From Candidatus Zixiibacteriota bacterium (GTDB taxonomy: Bacteria > Zixibacteria > MSB-5A5 > GN15 > JAAZOE01): DNA of 64,000 nt. Below the pieces are notes generated by a model. That model did not search any database. It was given only the letters and a program-made list of their open reading frames with translations, and was not told where the DNA came from. The stretch lies in assembly GCA_030668485.1 (NCBI GenBank), contig DAOUTW010000004.1, forward strand, positions 1 to 64,000. The letters run 5' to 3'. Shown here one piece after another: positions 8,012 through 16,196 of the stretch. Positions within the stretch are counted from its first letter, which is position 1, and every line of letters begins with the position of its first letter. The translations under genes were made by a program, and so were the position numbers.

Positions 8012-9334
8012 TTGACCATCCACGCGACAGCAAAAGACTGCCTTCTGGCAGGAGGGCGCAGGATATTTCTCAATCTCTCCTCGTTTCAGATCCTCACCAT
8101 GTTTCGACGGGGGTTGTTCTATAGTTATCTTTCGATCTATCTCCGCTTTTTCCTGGGCCTGAGTGTCACCGAAACGACGCTTTTTGCAACCCTGCCGATG
8201 ATATGCAATGTTGTTTTCCAGAACTTCGTCTGGGGCCGCGTTTCCGACCGGTACCAACTGCGCCGAACGCTAATTGTCATTGGAGAAATCACGGCGGCGA
8301 TAATTACCTTCATCGTCTGGTATCTGCACACTATTCCCGAATCTCATATTACCGCCGGATACATTATCATCATCGGGTTGTCAGTGGTGGAAATCTTCTG
8401 GTCGATGTCGAATGTCGCCTGGAGTGCGCTGTTTTCCGATCTGTATCCGCAGGAAGAACGCGCCGGATTGCTGGGGAGACTGCAAAGCATCGGAGCGACA
8501 GGGCGGTTTCTCGGTGTCTGGATCGGCGGACTTTTGTATGACGGCTTTCCTTTCAAGTACGAAGGCTGGGGATTCAATGAGGGCTGGCTGTTCTTCATCG
8601 CCTGCGGCGCGATGTTGCTTTCGGCGATACCGATGTGTTTCGTACCCGAAGGGGGATCATCTGCTTCGAAGGATTCATCCGACAACGAGACAGATTCGGA
8701 GAACGGTGAAAATAATCATGCTGCCACCAGGCAATACAGGGTCTTCCTGCTGTCGATGGTTTTTATCTTCTTCGGGCTAAACGCCATCGTCGTTTTGAAA
8801 TCGCAATATTTGTCTCTGAGCGAGGGGTTCGATCTCTCCAGCAAGACCTTGAGTTACATCGTCAACACTACTACCGTCGCGGTTTTCCTGACCGGTATGT
8901 TTATCAAACGCCTATCGGAGAGGTTCCGGGATGAATATTTATTACTGGCCGGAGTTGGAGTAGGCATATTATATCTGGTCGGTTATGGCATCGCTCCATA
9001 TCTGTCTATAATTTATGCATCGGAATTCCTATGCGGTATCGCCTTCGCCGTGATCATGGCGTCTTCTTATGCCTATGCCTCACGTCTCATCCCGGCCAAA
9101 AAACGTGGCAAACAGTTTGCGTTGTACAACACGACTTTCTTTTTGAGCTGGGGAGTGCCGGGGACGTTTATTGCCGGGCCGCTGGTGGACAGATTAATAA
9201 TATCGGGCATGGCCGAAACGATGTCCTACCGTATGGCCTTCGCCGCCTCGGCAATAATGATGCTAATCGGCGCAGGGGTGTTGATATATAACATTCGTAT
9301 GAACGGGCGGAAGGCTTCGAATCATTTACACTAG
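8012..9334 (+). CDS. Major facilitator superfamily transporter
   Basis: The protein has about 12 hydrophobic segments and the MFS loop 2-3 signature GRVSDRYQLRRTLIVIGE near residue 75. A hydrophilic loop rich in Ser, Asp and Glu (about residues 212-240) separates the two six-helix halves, as is usual. The substrate cannot be told from sequence. TTG 8012 has AAGGA just upstream, and homologous-looking sequence (SSFQILTMFRRGLFYSYLSI) begins near residue 22, so the true start is at or near this TTG. Codons 5-14 overlap a GCGACAGC-hairpin repeat unit (8024-8052), which means the extreme N terminus may be recruited repeat DNA. The gene stands alone, with repeats on both sides. Confidence 0.8.
   Translation: MTIHATAKDCLLAGGRRIFLNLSSFQILTMFRRGLFYSYLSIYLRFFLGLSVTETTLFATLPMICNVVFQNFVWGRVSDRYQLRRTLIVIGEITAAIITFIVWYLHTIPESHITAGYIIIIGLSVVEIFWSMSNVAWSALFSDLYPQEERAGLLGRLQSIGATGRFLGVWIGGLLYDGFPFKYEGWGFNEGWLFFIACGAMLLSAIPMCFVPEGGSSASKDSSDNETDSENGENNHAATRQYRVFLLSMVFIFFGLNAIVVLKSQYLSLSEGFDLSSKTLSYIVNTTTVAVFLTGMFIKRLSERFRDEYLLLAGVGVGILYLVGYGIAPYLSIIYASEFLCGIAFAVIMASSYAYASRLIPAKKRGKQFALYNTTFFLSWGVPGTFIAGPLVDRLIISGMAETMSYRMAFAASAIMMLIGAGVLIYNIRMNGRKASNHLH
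8024..8052 (-). repeat. GCGACAGC-hairpin repeat unit inside the MFS N terminus
   Basis: GCGACAGC, AAAAG and a TGCC-TTCT-GGCA hairpin, in the same layout as the other units but in the reverse orientation to the gene. It falls within the first 15 codons of the transporter frame. Confidence 0.5.
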
Positions 9335-9343
9335 ATGGGGTGC

Positions 9344-9365
9344 CCCACTCGCCGCGGCAAGTGGG
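9344..9365. repeat. Hairpin downstream of MFS gene
   Basis: CCCACT at 9344-9349 and AGTGGG at 9360-9365, with CGCCGCGGCA as the loop, ten bases after the MFS stop codon. There is no T-run, so at best it is a weak terminator or 3' end stabiliser. Confidence 0.4.
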
Positions 9366-9449
9366 ATAAGTAAGTTCGCATCACCGCCATATTAAGCTTT
9401 GTATCCCCGGGTCTAAAAACCACGGGACTTCCGTCTACTTCCCAATCCT

Positions 9450-9773
9450 CTACCACCAAGGGAATTTAAAGACAAATGCCGACATAACCATGCTTAATGC
9501 CACTATTATAGCTGCAAGGAGCATTAAAATAAACAAATTCCGGTGCGATGAACTTTTATATTTACGTACTTCCTTGCGCCCCGTATCTTCATTTTTCGCA
9601 TTGTAAATTATTTTTCTTGTCTTTTTATCGTACCTGATAATGTCATCTAGTTCGGGTTTCTTGATATTCGACTTTTCCGCCTTTAGCTTTTCAATCTCAA
9701 GCTTTAATTTCTTGGTCTCCTCTCTATCTCTTCGAATTCCAAATATATCTCTAATCCATGCAAAAACGCTCAC
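9450..9773 (-). CDS. Small coiled-coil protein with C-terminal membrane anchor
   Basis: The 107-residue product begins with an amphipathic segment (MSVFAWIRDIFGIRRD), followed by a Lys/Glu-rich coiled coil (about residues 18-40), a basic polar region, and one hydrophobic helix at about 79-100 ending in FKFPWW. I recall hypothetical proteins with a similar DIFGIRKD...ETKKAKLEIEKLE start, usually of unknown function in accessory DNA. The start is GTG with AGGAG about 8 bases upstream on the minus strand. A promoter-like pair (TTGATT, 17 bases, TATATT) lies about 140 bases upstream in a duplicated 77-base leader. Function unknown; a membrane-tethered scaffold is the most I can suggest. Confidence 0.6.
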   Translation of the reverse strand: MSVFAWIRDIFGIRRDREETKKLKLEIEKLKAEKSNIKKPELDDIIRYDKKTRKIIYNAKNEDTGRKEVRKYKSSSHRNLFILMLLAAIIVALSMVMSAFVFKFPWW

Positions 9774-9878
9774 CTCTTCTACTCCTGCCTCATAGCTATT
9801 CTACTAAACTTGGTGCCCATCCTAGAGCCCACCTTGCCGGTCATCAAATAGATTCACTCTCGTTATACCTTAAATGCC

Positions 9879-9955
9879 GATGCCATCCCCGTTACATTCC
9901 CCAAAGACATTGCCAATATAGACCAAATAAGATACAAAATCAACGTTGATTCCGG
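9879..9955 (-). repeat. 77-bp leader repeat, copy 1
   Basis: This 77-base stretch matches 10452-10528 without gaps at 61 of 77 positions by my count. Both copies point to a minus-strand gene and contain a TTGATT-N17-TATA(T/C)T promoter-like pair followed by GTCTTTGGGGAAT. Confidence 0.7.
9915..9943 (-). promoter_or_regulatory. Promoter of small coiled-coil protein
   Basis: On the minus strand TTGATT (9943-9938) and TATATT (9920-9915) are separated by exactly 17 bases. The same spacing is kept in the second repeat copy, where the bases between have diverged. Confidence 0.55.
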
Positions 9956-9992
9956 AACCACTTTTTTTCTAAGAACCCGCGCCAGCGGGCAC

Positions 9993-10019
9993 TGTCATTC
10001 TCGCGAACGCGGGAATCCA
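9993..10019 (+). repeat. Inverted repeat, left copy, flanking GIY-YIG gene
   Basis: TGTCATTC...GAATCCA around a CGCGAACGCG core. It is the inverse of 10321-10347 with 3 mismatches in 27. The TGA stop of the GIY-YIG gene lies inside it, so the last six or so residues are encoded by the repeat. Confidence 0.75.
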
Positions 10020-10306
10020 TCTCCGGTAATCTCATCATACAGGTCCCGCCATTCCGGGTTTTCCTGCTCGATCAAATCTACTTTCCACTTTCTATGCCAC
10101 TTTTTCAATTGCTTCTCCCGCTGAATCGCCGACAACACATCATCGGTTTGTTCAAAATAAATCAATTTATGTATACCGTATCGCCTGGTAAATCCATCGA
10201 TGAGATCATTCCTATGTTCATAAACCCGCCTGATGAGATCATTCGTTATTCCGATATAGAGAGTCCCATTTTTCTTGCTGGCCATGATGTAAACATAGTA
10301 CGGCAT
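9995..10306 (-). CDS. GIY-YIG nuclease family protein
   Basis: The 103-residue protein is a stand-alone GIY-YIG domain: MPYYVYIMASKKNGTLYIG gives the paired YVY/YIG strands, then GITNDLIRRVYEHRN supplies the catalytic-type Arg, and QREKQLKKWHRKWKVDLIE is the usual C-terminal helix region. This is the UPF0213/YhbQ-like small class, for which in vivo roles are poorly defined. ATG 10306 has AGAGGGG upstream; a longer reading from the inverted repeat is less likely. The gene lies between two inverted 27-base repeats and its 3' end reads into the left copy. That arrangement resembles a small non-autonomous mobile unit, but no transposase is present. Confidence 0.85.
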   Translation of the reverse strand: MPYYVYIMASKKNGTLYIGITNDLIRRVYEHRNDLIDGFTRRYGIHKLIYFEQTDDVLSAIQREKQLKKWHRKWKVDLIEQENPEWRDLYDEITGDGFPRSRE

Positions 10307-10320
10307 TGAATCAGCCCCTC

Positions 10321-10347
10321 TGGACTCCCGCGTTCGCGGGAGTGACA
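10321..10347 (-). repeat. Inverted repeat, right copy, flanking GIY-YIG gene
   Basis: TGGACTCCC...GGGAGTGACA around CGCGTTCGCG, the inverse partner of 9993-10019. Each copy is also a hairpin by itself (CCCGCGTTCGCGGG). Confidence 0.75.
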
Positions 10348-10451
10348 TATTAGGCTTTGCCTAATATTGATAGCCTACGGCCATATCCTTAGCCCCAAAG
10401 CAGGCAATAGCAAACCTTCGACAGCATACAATATCCTCAGATTCTCAATTT

Positions 10452-10528
10452 GATGACATGCCGGTTGTATTCCCCAAAGACACTACCAGTATATAACAAA
10501 GTGTATACAAAATCAACATTGGTTCCGG
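10452..10528 (-). repeat. 77-bp leader repeat, copy 2
   Basis: The partner of 9879-9955, of identical length and about 79% identity by eye. It sits about 150 bases upstream of the GIY-YIG start on the minus strand. Confidence 0.7.
10488..10516 (-). promoter_or_regulatory. Promoter-like element upstream of GIY-YIG gene
   Basis: TTGATT (10516-10511) and TATACT (10493-10488) with a 17-base spacer on the minus strand. Confidence 0.5.
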
Positions 10529-10603
10529 GGTACGTCCCAATAGTAGAAAACCTCATCAATATAAAGAGACATCCATGCCTATGGTGACAAACTGGTCAAC
10601 CTC

Positions 10604-10658
10604 GCGACAGCCAAAGTCAGGCCCCTGCCTGCGACAGCCAAAATCCGCCTTTTGGCGG
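10604..10658 (-). repeat. Two tandem GCGACAGCC-hairpin repeat units
   Basis: Unit 10604-10630 has stem AGGC-CCCT-GCCT and unit 10631-10658 has stem CCGCC-TTTT-GGCGG. On the minus strand the second hairpin starts on the base after the guaA stop codon and is followed by ATTTTGGCTGTCGC. This mirrors the unit directly after the stop codon at 7532. Confidence 0.7.
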
Positions 10659-12200
10659 CTATTCCCACTCTATTGTTGCGGGGGGTTTGGAGGAGATGTC
10701 ATACGTGACGCGGTTGACTCCCTTGACCTCGTTGATGATCCGGTTGGAAACGATCGCCAGAACATCATTGGGAATCCGCGCCCAATCGGCGGTCATGCCG
10801 TCGGTGGAGGTTACTGCGCGGAGAGCGATAACATCTTCGTAGGTACGTTCGTCGCCCATGACGCCGACCGATTGCACCGGAAGTAGAACGGCGAAGGCCT
10901 GCCAGATTTTATCATACTGATCATGAGAGCGAAGTTCGGAAATATAGATGGCATCGGCATCCTGAAGAACGCGGATGCGTTCATTGGTGATTTCCCCTAT
11001 TATCCTGACAGCAAGACCGGGACCGGGAAAAGGATGGCGTCCGATAAAGCTTTCATCGAGGCCGAGTTTTCGCCCCAGAGTGCGGACCTCATCTTTGAAC
11101 AATTCTCGGAGCGGTTCCACGATTTTCAGATTCATTTTCTCCGGCAGTCCGCCGACATTGTGATGCGATTTGATGGTGGCCGAAGGTCCTTTGAAACTGA
11201 CCGATTCGATGACATCGGGATAAAGCGTTCCCTGTGCCAGGAAGGCGGCGTCGCCGTTACCTTTGGCGGCATCCTCGAAGACTTCGATGAAAGTCTCACC
11301 GATAATCTTGCGCTTCTTTTCGGGATCGATGATTCCGGCCAGGCGGCTCAGGAATTTATCCGAAGCATCGACCGGTTTGAGATTGACTCCGAGGGTTCCG
11401 TATGATTCGATTACTTCTTCGTATTCGTTTTTGCGCAATAAGCCGTTGTTGACAAAAATGGCGGTCATCTGATCGCCGACGGCTCGATACAGAAGCGCAG
11501 CGGTGACAGTCGAATCGACTCCGCCGGATATTCCCAGGATTACCCTTTCATCGCCGATTGTCTCCTTCAAGTACCGGACAGATGATCCAATAAATGATTC
11601 GGTGGTCCAGTCGCCGGACAGCTCGCAGATATCGAACAGAAAATTATCGAGTATTTTGCTGCCCTCGGTGGTATGCATCACTTCCGGATGGAATTGGACG
11701 CCATAGAAACTACGGTTTTTATCGGCAATGACAGCGTACGGGATATCACTGGTTGAGGCCTGAGCTTCAAAACCATCGGGTAGCGTTTCGAGGCTGTCGC
11801 CATGACTCATCCACACCTGCGATGGGGCTACGACGCCTTTCAACAGTCGACCTTCGGTGACGATACTGAGCATCGCGCGGCCGTATTCACGATTGAGAGA
11901 TTTGGATAGTTTCCCTCCCAGTTGGTGAGCCATAAGCTGCTGTCCGTAGCAGATGCCAAGTACCGGATGGGGAGTATCATAGAACGACTGCGGCAGACGT
12001 GGAGAATCGTTGCTGAGGACCGAGGCCGGTCCACCCGAAAGAATATATCCTTTTACGTTTTTGTCCGCATACGGGGTCAGATCGGTATTGAACGGGACGA
12101 TTTCACAATAGACGTTTTTTTCCCTGATCCTTCGGGCGATTAACTGAGTATACTGCGAACCGAAGTCGAGTATGAGGATCAATTGATGTTGTTCTGCCAT
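10659..12200 (-). CDS. guaA: GMP synthase (glutamine-hydrolysing)
   Basis: GuaA converts XMP to GMP with ATP and glutamine. The 513-residue protein has the full class I amidotransferase domain (ILSGGPASV near residue 52, nucleophile Cys in GICYGQQLMAH near 83, FHPEV near 170), the PP-loop ATP pyrophosphatase domain (GISGGVDSTVTAALL near 225) and the C-terminal dimerisation domain ending in ISSKPPATIEWE. Length and order are normal for the family. ATG 12200 lies inside the 3' end of nadB (22-base overlap), so guaA is the last gene of the lpx-nadB-guaA run. A repeat hairpin directly follows the stop codon and probably marks the transcript end. Confidence 0.97.
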   Translation of the reverse strand: MAEQHQLILILDFGSQYTQLIARRIREKNVYCEIVPFNTDLTPYADKNVKGYILSGGPASVLSNDSPRLPQSFYDTPHPVLGICYGQQLMAHQLGGKLSKSLNREYGRAMLSIVTEGRLLKGVVAPSQVWMSHGDSLETLPDGFEAQASTSDIPYAVIADKNRSFYGVQFHPEVMHTTEGSKILDNFLFDICELSGDWTTESFIGSSVRYLKETIGDERVILGISGGVDSTVTAALLYRAVGDQMTAIFVNNGLLRKNEYEEVIESYGTLGVNLKPVDASDKFLSRLAGIIDPEKKRKIIGETFIEVFEDAAKGNGDAAFLAQGTLYPDVIESVSFKGPSATIKSHHNVGGLPEKMNLKIVEPLRELFKDEVRTLGRKLGLDESFIGRHPFPGPGLAVRIIGEITNERIRVLQDADAIYISELRSHDQYDKIWQAFAVLLPVQSVGVMGDERTYEDVIALRAVTSTDGMTADWARIPNDVLAIVSNRIINEVKGVNRVTYDISSKPPATIEWE

Positions 12201-13795
12201 ATGCTGCTTCCTTTTCGATCGATGAGGGTATCTTTTTTCCAGTTTCTATCATCGAGGTCGGGATAATCGAGGAGGTATTGCAGGCCACGTGATTCCTTTC
12301 GCCTGAGAGCCGATTCGATCACGAGGCATCCGACCGTAATCATATTACGCAGTTCGAGGCTCGGATATGAGAGGGCGTGGGAAAAGAAATAGCGGTCGAC
12401 GCTGTCTCGAATTACTTCTATTTTTTCCAATGCCTCATGGAGTAAATACGAGGACCGGACGATGCCGACGCAGTCCCACATCAGGCGCTTTAATTCGCGG
12501 CGGTTATGAGTCAGGATAACTCTTTCGCGCGGTCGGTTGGCATGTGTCGGGTGGGGGAAATCCAGCCTCAGGGCATCGGGCGGAGTGCGGTATTTGAAAT
12601 CGGAGATCGATTCATCGGCGGCAAATTGGGCGGTGGCGACAGCTTCCAGCAGCGAATTGGAGGCAAGTCGGTTAGCGCCGTGCATGCCGGTGCAGGCGGT
12701 TTCACCGCAGACATAGAGTCTTTGAATTCCGGTGCGGCCTTTGACGTTGGTGACCACCCCTCCGCACATATAATGCGCCGCCGGTACGACCGGAACCAGA
12801 TCGCGCGTGATGTCGATTCCGGCTTCGAGACATTTAATATAGATATTGGGAAAGCGTTTTTTGACGAAATCGGAGGAGAGGTGGCGAATATCGAGAAAAA
12901 CTGTATCATCGCCTGATTTTTTCAATTCGGAATCGATGGCCCGGGCGACGATATCTCGCGGCGCCAGATCCTTCATCGGGTGATATTTTTCCATGAAGGC
13001 AGTACCCTTGGCGGTTTTCAGTATTCCCCCCTCGCCCCGGACTGCCTCGGAAATCAGGAAAGTCTTTTTACCTATTAATGAAATTGTCGTGGGATGAAAC
13101 TGAACGAATTCCATGTTGGCCACCGCCGCACCGGCCCGAAAGGCCATGGCCATCCCGTCCCCGGTCGCAATGCGAGGATTGGTGGTATGGCGGTAAATTT
13201 GTCCCGCTCCGCCGGTGGCAAGCAAGGTTATGGCCGATCTGACAGTGAGGCGGTTCTGATTTTCCGGGTTGAAGACAAAGACGCCGCCGCAGTATATTTT
13301 CCCCTCCCGATCATAAGTTACCAGATCAACCCCAATATGGTCGGAGAAAAGAGAAATGTTTTTATGTTCCTGACAGGCAGTGAACAACGCCTTTTCGATT
13401 TCGCGGCCGGTGAGGTCGGCTGAATGGACGACTCTTTTATGAGTATGCCCGCCCTCACGGCCGAGCGATAATTCTTTGCCGTTTTTGTTGTAGGTGAATT
13501 TCACCCCGATGTCAATCAGGTTCCGGATGCATTCCGGTCCGGCTTTGACAATAGTTTCAACAACATCCTGATGACATAGTCCCGCTCCGGCGTTTAGCGT
13601 ATCGGCCAGATGGGCATCGAAACTGTCGAGTGGAGAAGTAACGGTGGCGATGCCGCCCTGCGCATAGTTGGTGCTCGATTCGGTCGCCTGCTTTTTGGTT
13701 ATCACCGCGGTTTGGCCATATTCGGCCACCTTGAGAGCATACGACAGACCGGCGATCCCGGACCCTATTATTAGAAAATCATAATAATCTCTCAT
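12179..13795 (-). CDS. nadB: L-aspartate oxidase
   Basis: NadB oxidises L-aspartate to iminoaspartate, the first step of de novo NAD synthesis. The 538-residue flavoprotein starts with the FAD fold GSGIAGLSYALKVAEYG. It also has the NadB/succinate-dehydrogenase features SSTNYAQGGIA near residue 42, HTKRVV-like THKRVVHSADLTGREI near 117, and the substrate-site region HYMCGGVVTN near 345. The length and the C-terminal helical domain (RELKRLMWDCVGIVRS) fit NadB rather than SdhA. Its ATG overlaps the lpxK stop by four bases, while nadA and nadC are not in the window. The placement between lipid A and purine genes looks like operon convenience rather than pathway logic. Confidence 0.94.
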   Translation of the reverse strand: MRDYYDFLIIGSGIAGLSYALKVAEYGQTAVITKKQATESSTNYAQGGIATVTSPLDSFDAHLADTLNAGAGLCHQDVVETIVKAGPECIRNLIDIGVKFTYNKNGKELSLGREGGHTHKRVVHSADLTGREIEKALFTACQEHKNISLFSDHIGVDLVTYDREGKIYCGGVFVFNPENQNRLTVRSAITLLATGGAGQIYRHTTNPRIATGDGMAMAFRAGAAVANMEFVQFHPTTISLIGKKTFLISEAVRGEGGILKTAKGTAFMEKYHPMKDLAPRDIVARAIDSELKKSGDDTVFLDIRHLSSDFVKKRFPNIYIKCLEAGIDITRDLVPVVPAAHYMCGGVVTNVKGRTGIQRLYVCGETACTGMHGANRLASNSLLEAVATAQFAADESISDFKYRTPPDALRLDFPHPTHANRPRERVILTHNRRELKRLMWDCVGIVRSSYLLHEALEKIEVIRDSVDRYFFSHALSYPSLELRNMITVGCLVIESALRRKESRGLQYLLDYPDLDDRNWKKDTLIDRKGSSIWQNNIN

Positions 13796-14907
13796 GACAC
13801 AACCATTTCGATCATTTGTTCCAAACCGGCGCTATCCTCCGGCTGTAAATCGAGGTGGAGACAGTAAACCGGCTTATCCAGTACCTCTGGTTGCAATTTA
13901 ACCATGTCTTTGGCGGTTGTCAAATAGCAGTCGGCTGAATAATGATCGGACCAGCGTTTAAGTCTGCTAAAATCTTTTTCAGTATAGGTGTGATGGTCGC
14001 CGAAATTACGTTTTTCGGCGATTGTGATCCCTCTCTTGTTGAGCATACGCAACATCCGATAAAACGAACCGATGGCCGCAAAAACGTAGGGGCGCTTGCC
14101 GTTTAAGACCGATAAATCCTCAATTTCCCCATCGATTTCAACCCCGGCGATTGACATTGTCCATGGGAGAACCCTGGCTGCGGAATTATGGGCTTCCAAT
14201 ATTTTATCAAAGTCAGACTCGTTTTCATTTTCCTTCATCACAAAAAGCACATTGGCCCGCTCCAGCGACGATATCGATTCTCTGAGAATTCCACGAGGAA
14301 ACGGGTGGCAGGTCGTTCGGCGAATTTCCCCGGCCGCCTGTCGCAGGAGGTGAGAGGAGATAATAACGAGATCGATATCTTTTTCAATATCGAGGCGCTG
14401 AAAGCCGTCATCGATCAGAATGATATCAGGTTTCAATTGCCGGTCGGCCAGTTTGACCATTTGCTTCTTGTTCGCACCAACGGCAAATCCGGCAAACGGC
14501 AGCTTTTCCCTCATCATGGAGACTTCGTCCCCTATTTGCGCGATGGTATAATTGGTCGTACTACCCGGTTCGATGATATATTCTTCTTTTTCCCGCCGTC
14601 CATAGCCGGAATGAATGACCGCGACCTTTTTCCCTTGTCGATGCAGTAGATCGGCCAGATAAATTGTTATCGGAGTTTTGCCTGAACCACCGACAGTGAT
14701 ATTACCGATCGAGATTACTTTGGCTTTCCATTCGCGGGAGCGTTTTGCTTGTCGCCGAGAAAGTTGTAATTGTGAAATTAAATGATATGGTACGGAAATG
14801 ACCCGGAGTAAACAGAACAGCAAGCAAAAGACAGCGTACCGTCCCTTTTCACTCGGGGTTGCCCTCTCGCTCTCCCCGGAAACCAGCCTTTCCCACCAGC
14901 GTTTCAC
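13792..14907 (-). CDS. lpxK: Tetraacyldisaccharide 4'-kinase
   Basis: LpxK phosphorylates the 4' position of the lipid A disaccharide at the inner membrane. The 371-residue protein has an N-terminal hydrophobic segment (about residues 25-45), the Walker A ISIGNITVGGSGKTPITIY near residue 66, and the conserved IDDGFQRLDIEKDIDL near 160. The length is slightly above the typical 330-350. Its ATG overlaps the kdtA stop (ATGA) and its stop overlaps nadB, so it is translated within the operon. Identification is firm from the motifs and from lpxB and kdtA next to it. Confidence 0.94.
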   Translation of the reverse strand: MKRWWERLVSGESERATPSEKGRYAVFCLLFCLLRVISVPYHLISQLQLSRRQAKRSREWKAKVISIGNITVGGSGKTPITIYLADLLHRQGKKVAVIHSGYGRREKEEYIIEPGSTTNYTIAQIGDEVSMMREKLPFAGFAVGANKKQMVKLADRQLKPDIILIDDGFQRLDIEKDIDLVIISSHLLRQAAGEIRRTTCHPFPRGILRESISSLERANVLFVMKENENESDFDKILEAHNSAARVLPWTMSIAGVEIDGEIEDLSVLNGKRPYVFAAIGSFYRMLRMLNKRGITIAEKRNFGDHHTYTEKDFSRLKRWSDHYSADCYLTTAKDMVKLQPEVLDKPVYCLHLDLQPEDSAGLEQMIEMVVS

Positions 14908-16196
14908 AGCCCCAGCTCTCTGATAATGATTGTGGCCGTCTGTTCGGCTACCGATGGTCCGGTGGTATCGATTTTCCTGAAGGTAAGCGATCCGGATACG
15001 AAATGTTTGATGATCTCCGCTAGCTCATCGCCATCATGCACCATCATCCCCTGCTTTTCTTTGACTATCTGATCGGCCGCATCGGTCACATTAAAGATCG
15101 AGGGACCGAATAATACGGGGACTCCGGCCAGGACCGGCTCCATAATGTTGTGGCCGCCCAGATCGGCCAGAGTTCCTCCTACAAACGACAGGTCGGCGCC
15201 GTAGAAAATTTTTGCGAGGATGCCTATTTTATCCATCAGGATAATTGGAGTTTGCGGCACAAGACCGTTTTCGATATCGCTATAAAGAGAATATTCAATT
15301 CCGGCATTATCAAGGACTCCGATTACTTCGTCCAAACGTTCGAGGTGCCGGGGCGCCAGCAGGAGTTTCAATTTGCCCGGGAATAGATCGATTTTCTCCA
15401 GCGCCTTGCAGATGGTTTCCTCTTCACCGGGGCGAGTCGAGGCCGCGACCAGCAGAAGCTGGTTTTCAGAGATATTAAGACGGGTGCGAATTTCCGCTCT
15501 TTGCGTAACCGGATCGATGTCGGAGTTGGGATCATGTTTGATATTACCCATTACGACAACCTTATCCGGATCGGCTCCGATATTTATCATTCTTTTCCGG
15601 TCGGCCTCGGTTTGCATGATCATTATTTTATAGATGCTGAAAAGCGATTTGAGGAGCGACCGAAAGCGGATATAATGTTTGGTTGATTTCTCACTGAGGC
15701 GACCGTTGGCCAGAATTACCGGGATATTTTTCTTGCGGCAGAAATCGAGGAAGTAGGGCCAGATTTCCGTTTCCACGATGATGATGCTATCGGGATGAAA
15801 GAGACTGAAAAATCTTTTCAGGGGAAAGTAACTGTCCAGGGGAAAGAAGAAAACCGCCTCGGCATCGGGGAAAAGCTCCCGCGCCAGTTTTTGTCCTGTC
15901 CGGGTATAGGTTGAAATACAGTATTTGATATCTGGATTGGCTGATTTTACAGATTTGACGAGGCGCTCCAGAACCCGGACTTCCCCCACTGAAGAAGCAT
16001 GAAAGAGGCATAGGCAGGGGCCGAAGCCCCGTTTTTGTTGATCGAAACCTTGTTCCAGGGTCGATGGGAGATAATCATCCGGCTTTATGACACAACGCTG
16101 ACTCCATTCATCTTTCACTTTGAGGCGCTTCAAGATGAAATATGGCTGCATGACCGCATAGGCCAGATTGAGAATCAGCTTATAGAGCGTCAGCAT
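14904..16196 (-). CDS. waaA: 3-deoxy-D-manno-octulosonic acid (Kdo) transferase
   Basis: WaaA (KdtA) attaches Kdo from CMP-Kdo to lipid IVA. The 430-residue protein shows the N-terminal membrane segment, the catalytic-region signature HASSVGEVRVLERLV near residue 66 (Glu is the proposed base), the TETEIWP-like VETEIWPYFLDFC near 138, VMGNIKHD near 215, and the GT-B donor region GGTLADLGGHNIMEPVLAGVPVLFGP near 335. Length is typical. It overlaps lpxB by seven bases at its start. The number of Kdo residues added cannot be judged from sequence. Confidence 0.94.
   Translation of the reverse strand: MLTLYKLILNLAYAVMQPYFILKRLKVKDEWSQRCVIKPDDYLPSTLEQGFDQQKRGFGPCLCLFHASSVGEVRVLERLVKSVKSANPDIKYCISTYTRTGQKLARELFPDAEAVFFFPLDSYFPLKRFFSLFHPDSIIIVETEIWPYFLDFCRKKNIPVILANGRLSEKSTKHYIRFRSLLKSLFSIYKIMIMQTEADRKRMINIGADPDKVVVMGNIKHDPNSDIDPVTQRAEIRTRLNISENQLLLVAASTRPGEEETICKALEKIDLFPGKLKLLLAPRHLERLDEVIGVLDNAGIEYSLYSDIENGLVPQTPIILMDKIGILAKIFYGADLSFVGGTLADLGGHNIMEPVLAGVPVLFGPSIFNVTDAADQIVKEKQGMMVHDGDELAEIIKHFVSGSLTFRKIDTTGPSVAEQTATIIIRELGL

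Larger units (their letters stand above)
10307..10603. other. Intergenic region between GIY-YIG unit and guaA
   Basis: No gene seen. It holds the right inverted repeat (10321-10347), a short TAGGC-rich inverted repeat near 10350-10366, and the second 77-base leader copy at 10452-10528. Two GCGACAGCC units follow at 10604-10658. Confidence 0.5.

Noticed and set aside
9993..10347. Insertion sequence around the GIY-YIG gene
   Set aside because: No transposase frame and no target-site duplication visible; reported only as a possible non-autonomous unit.
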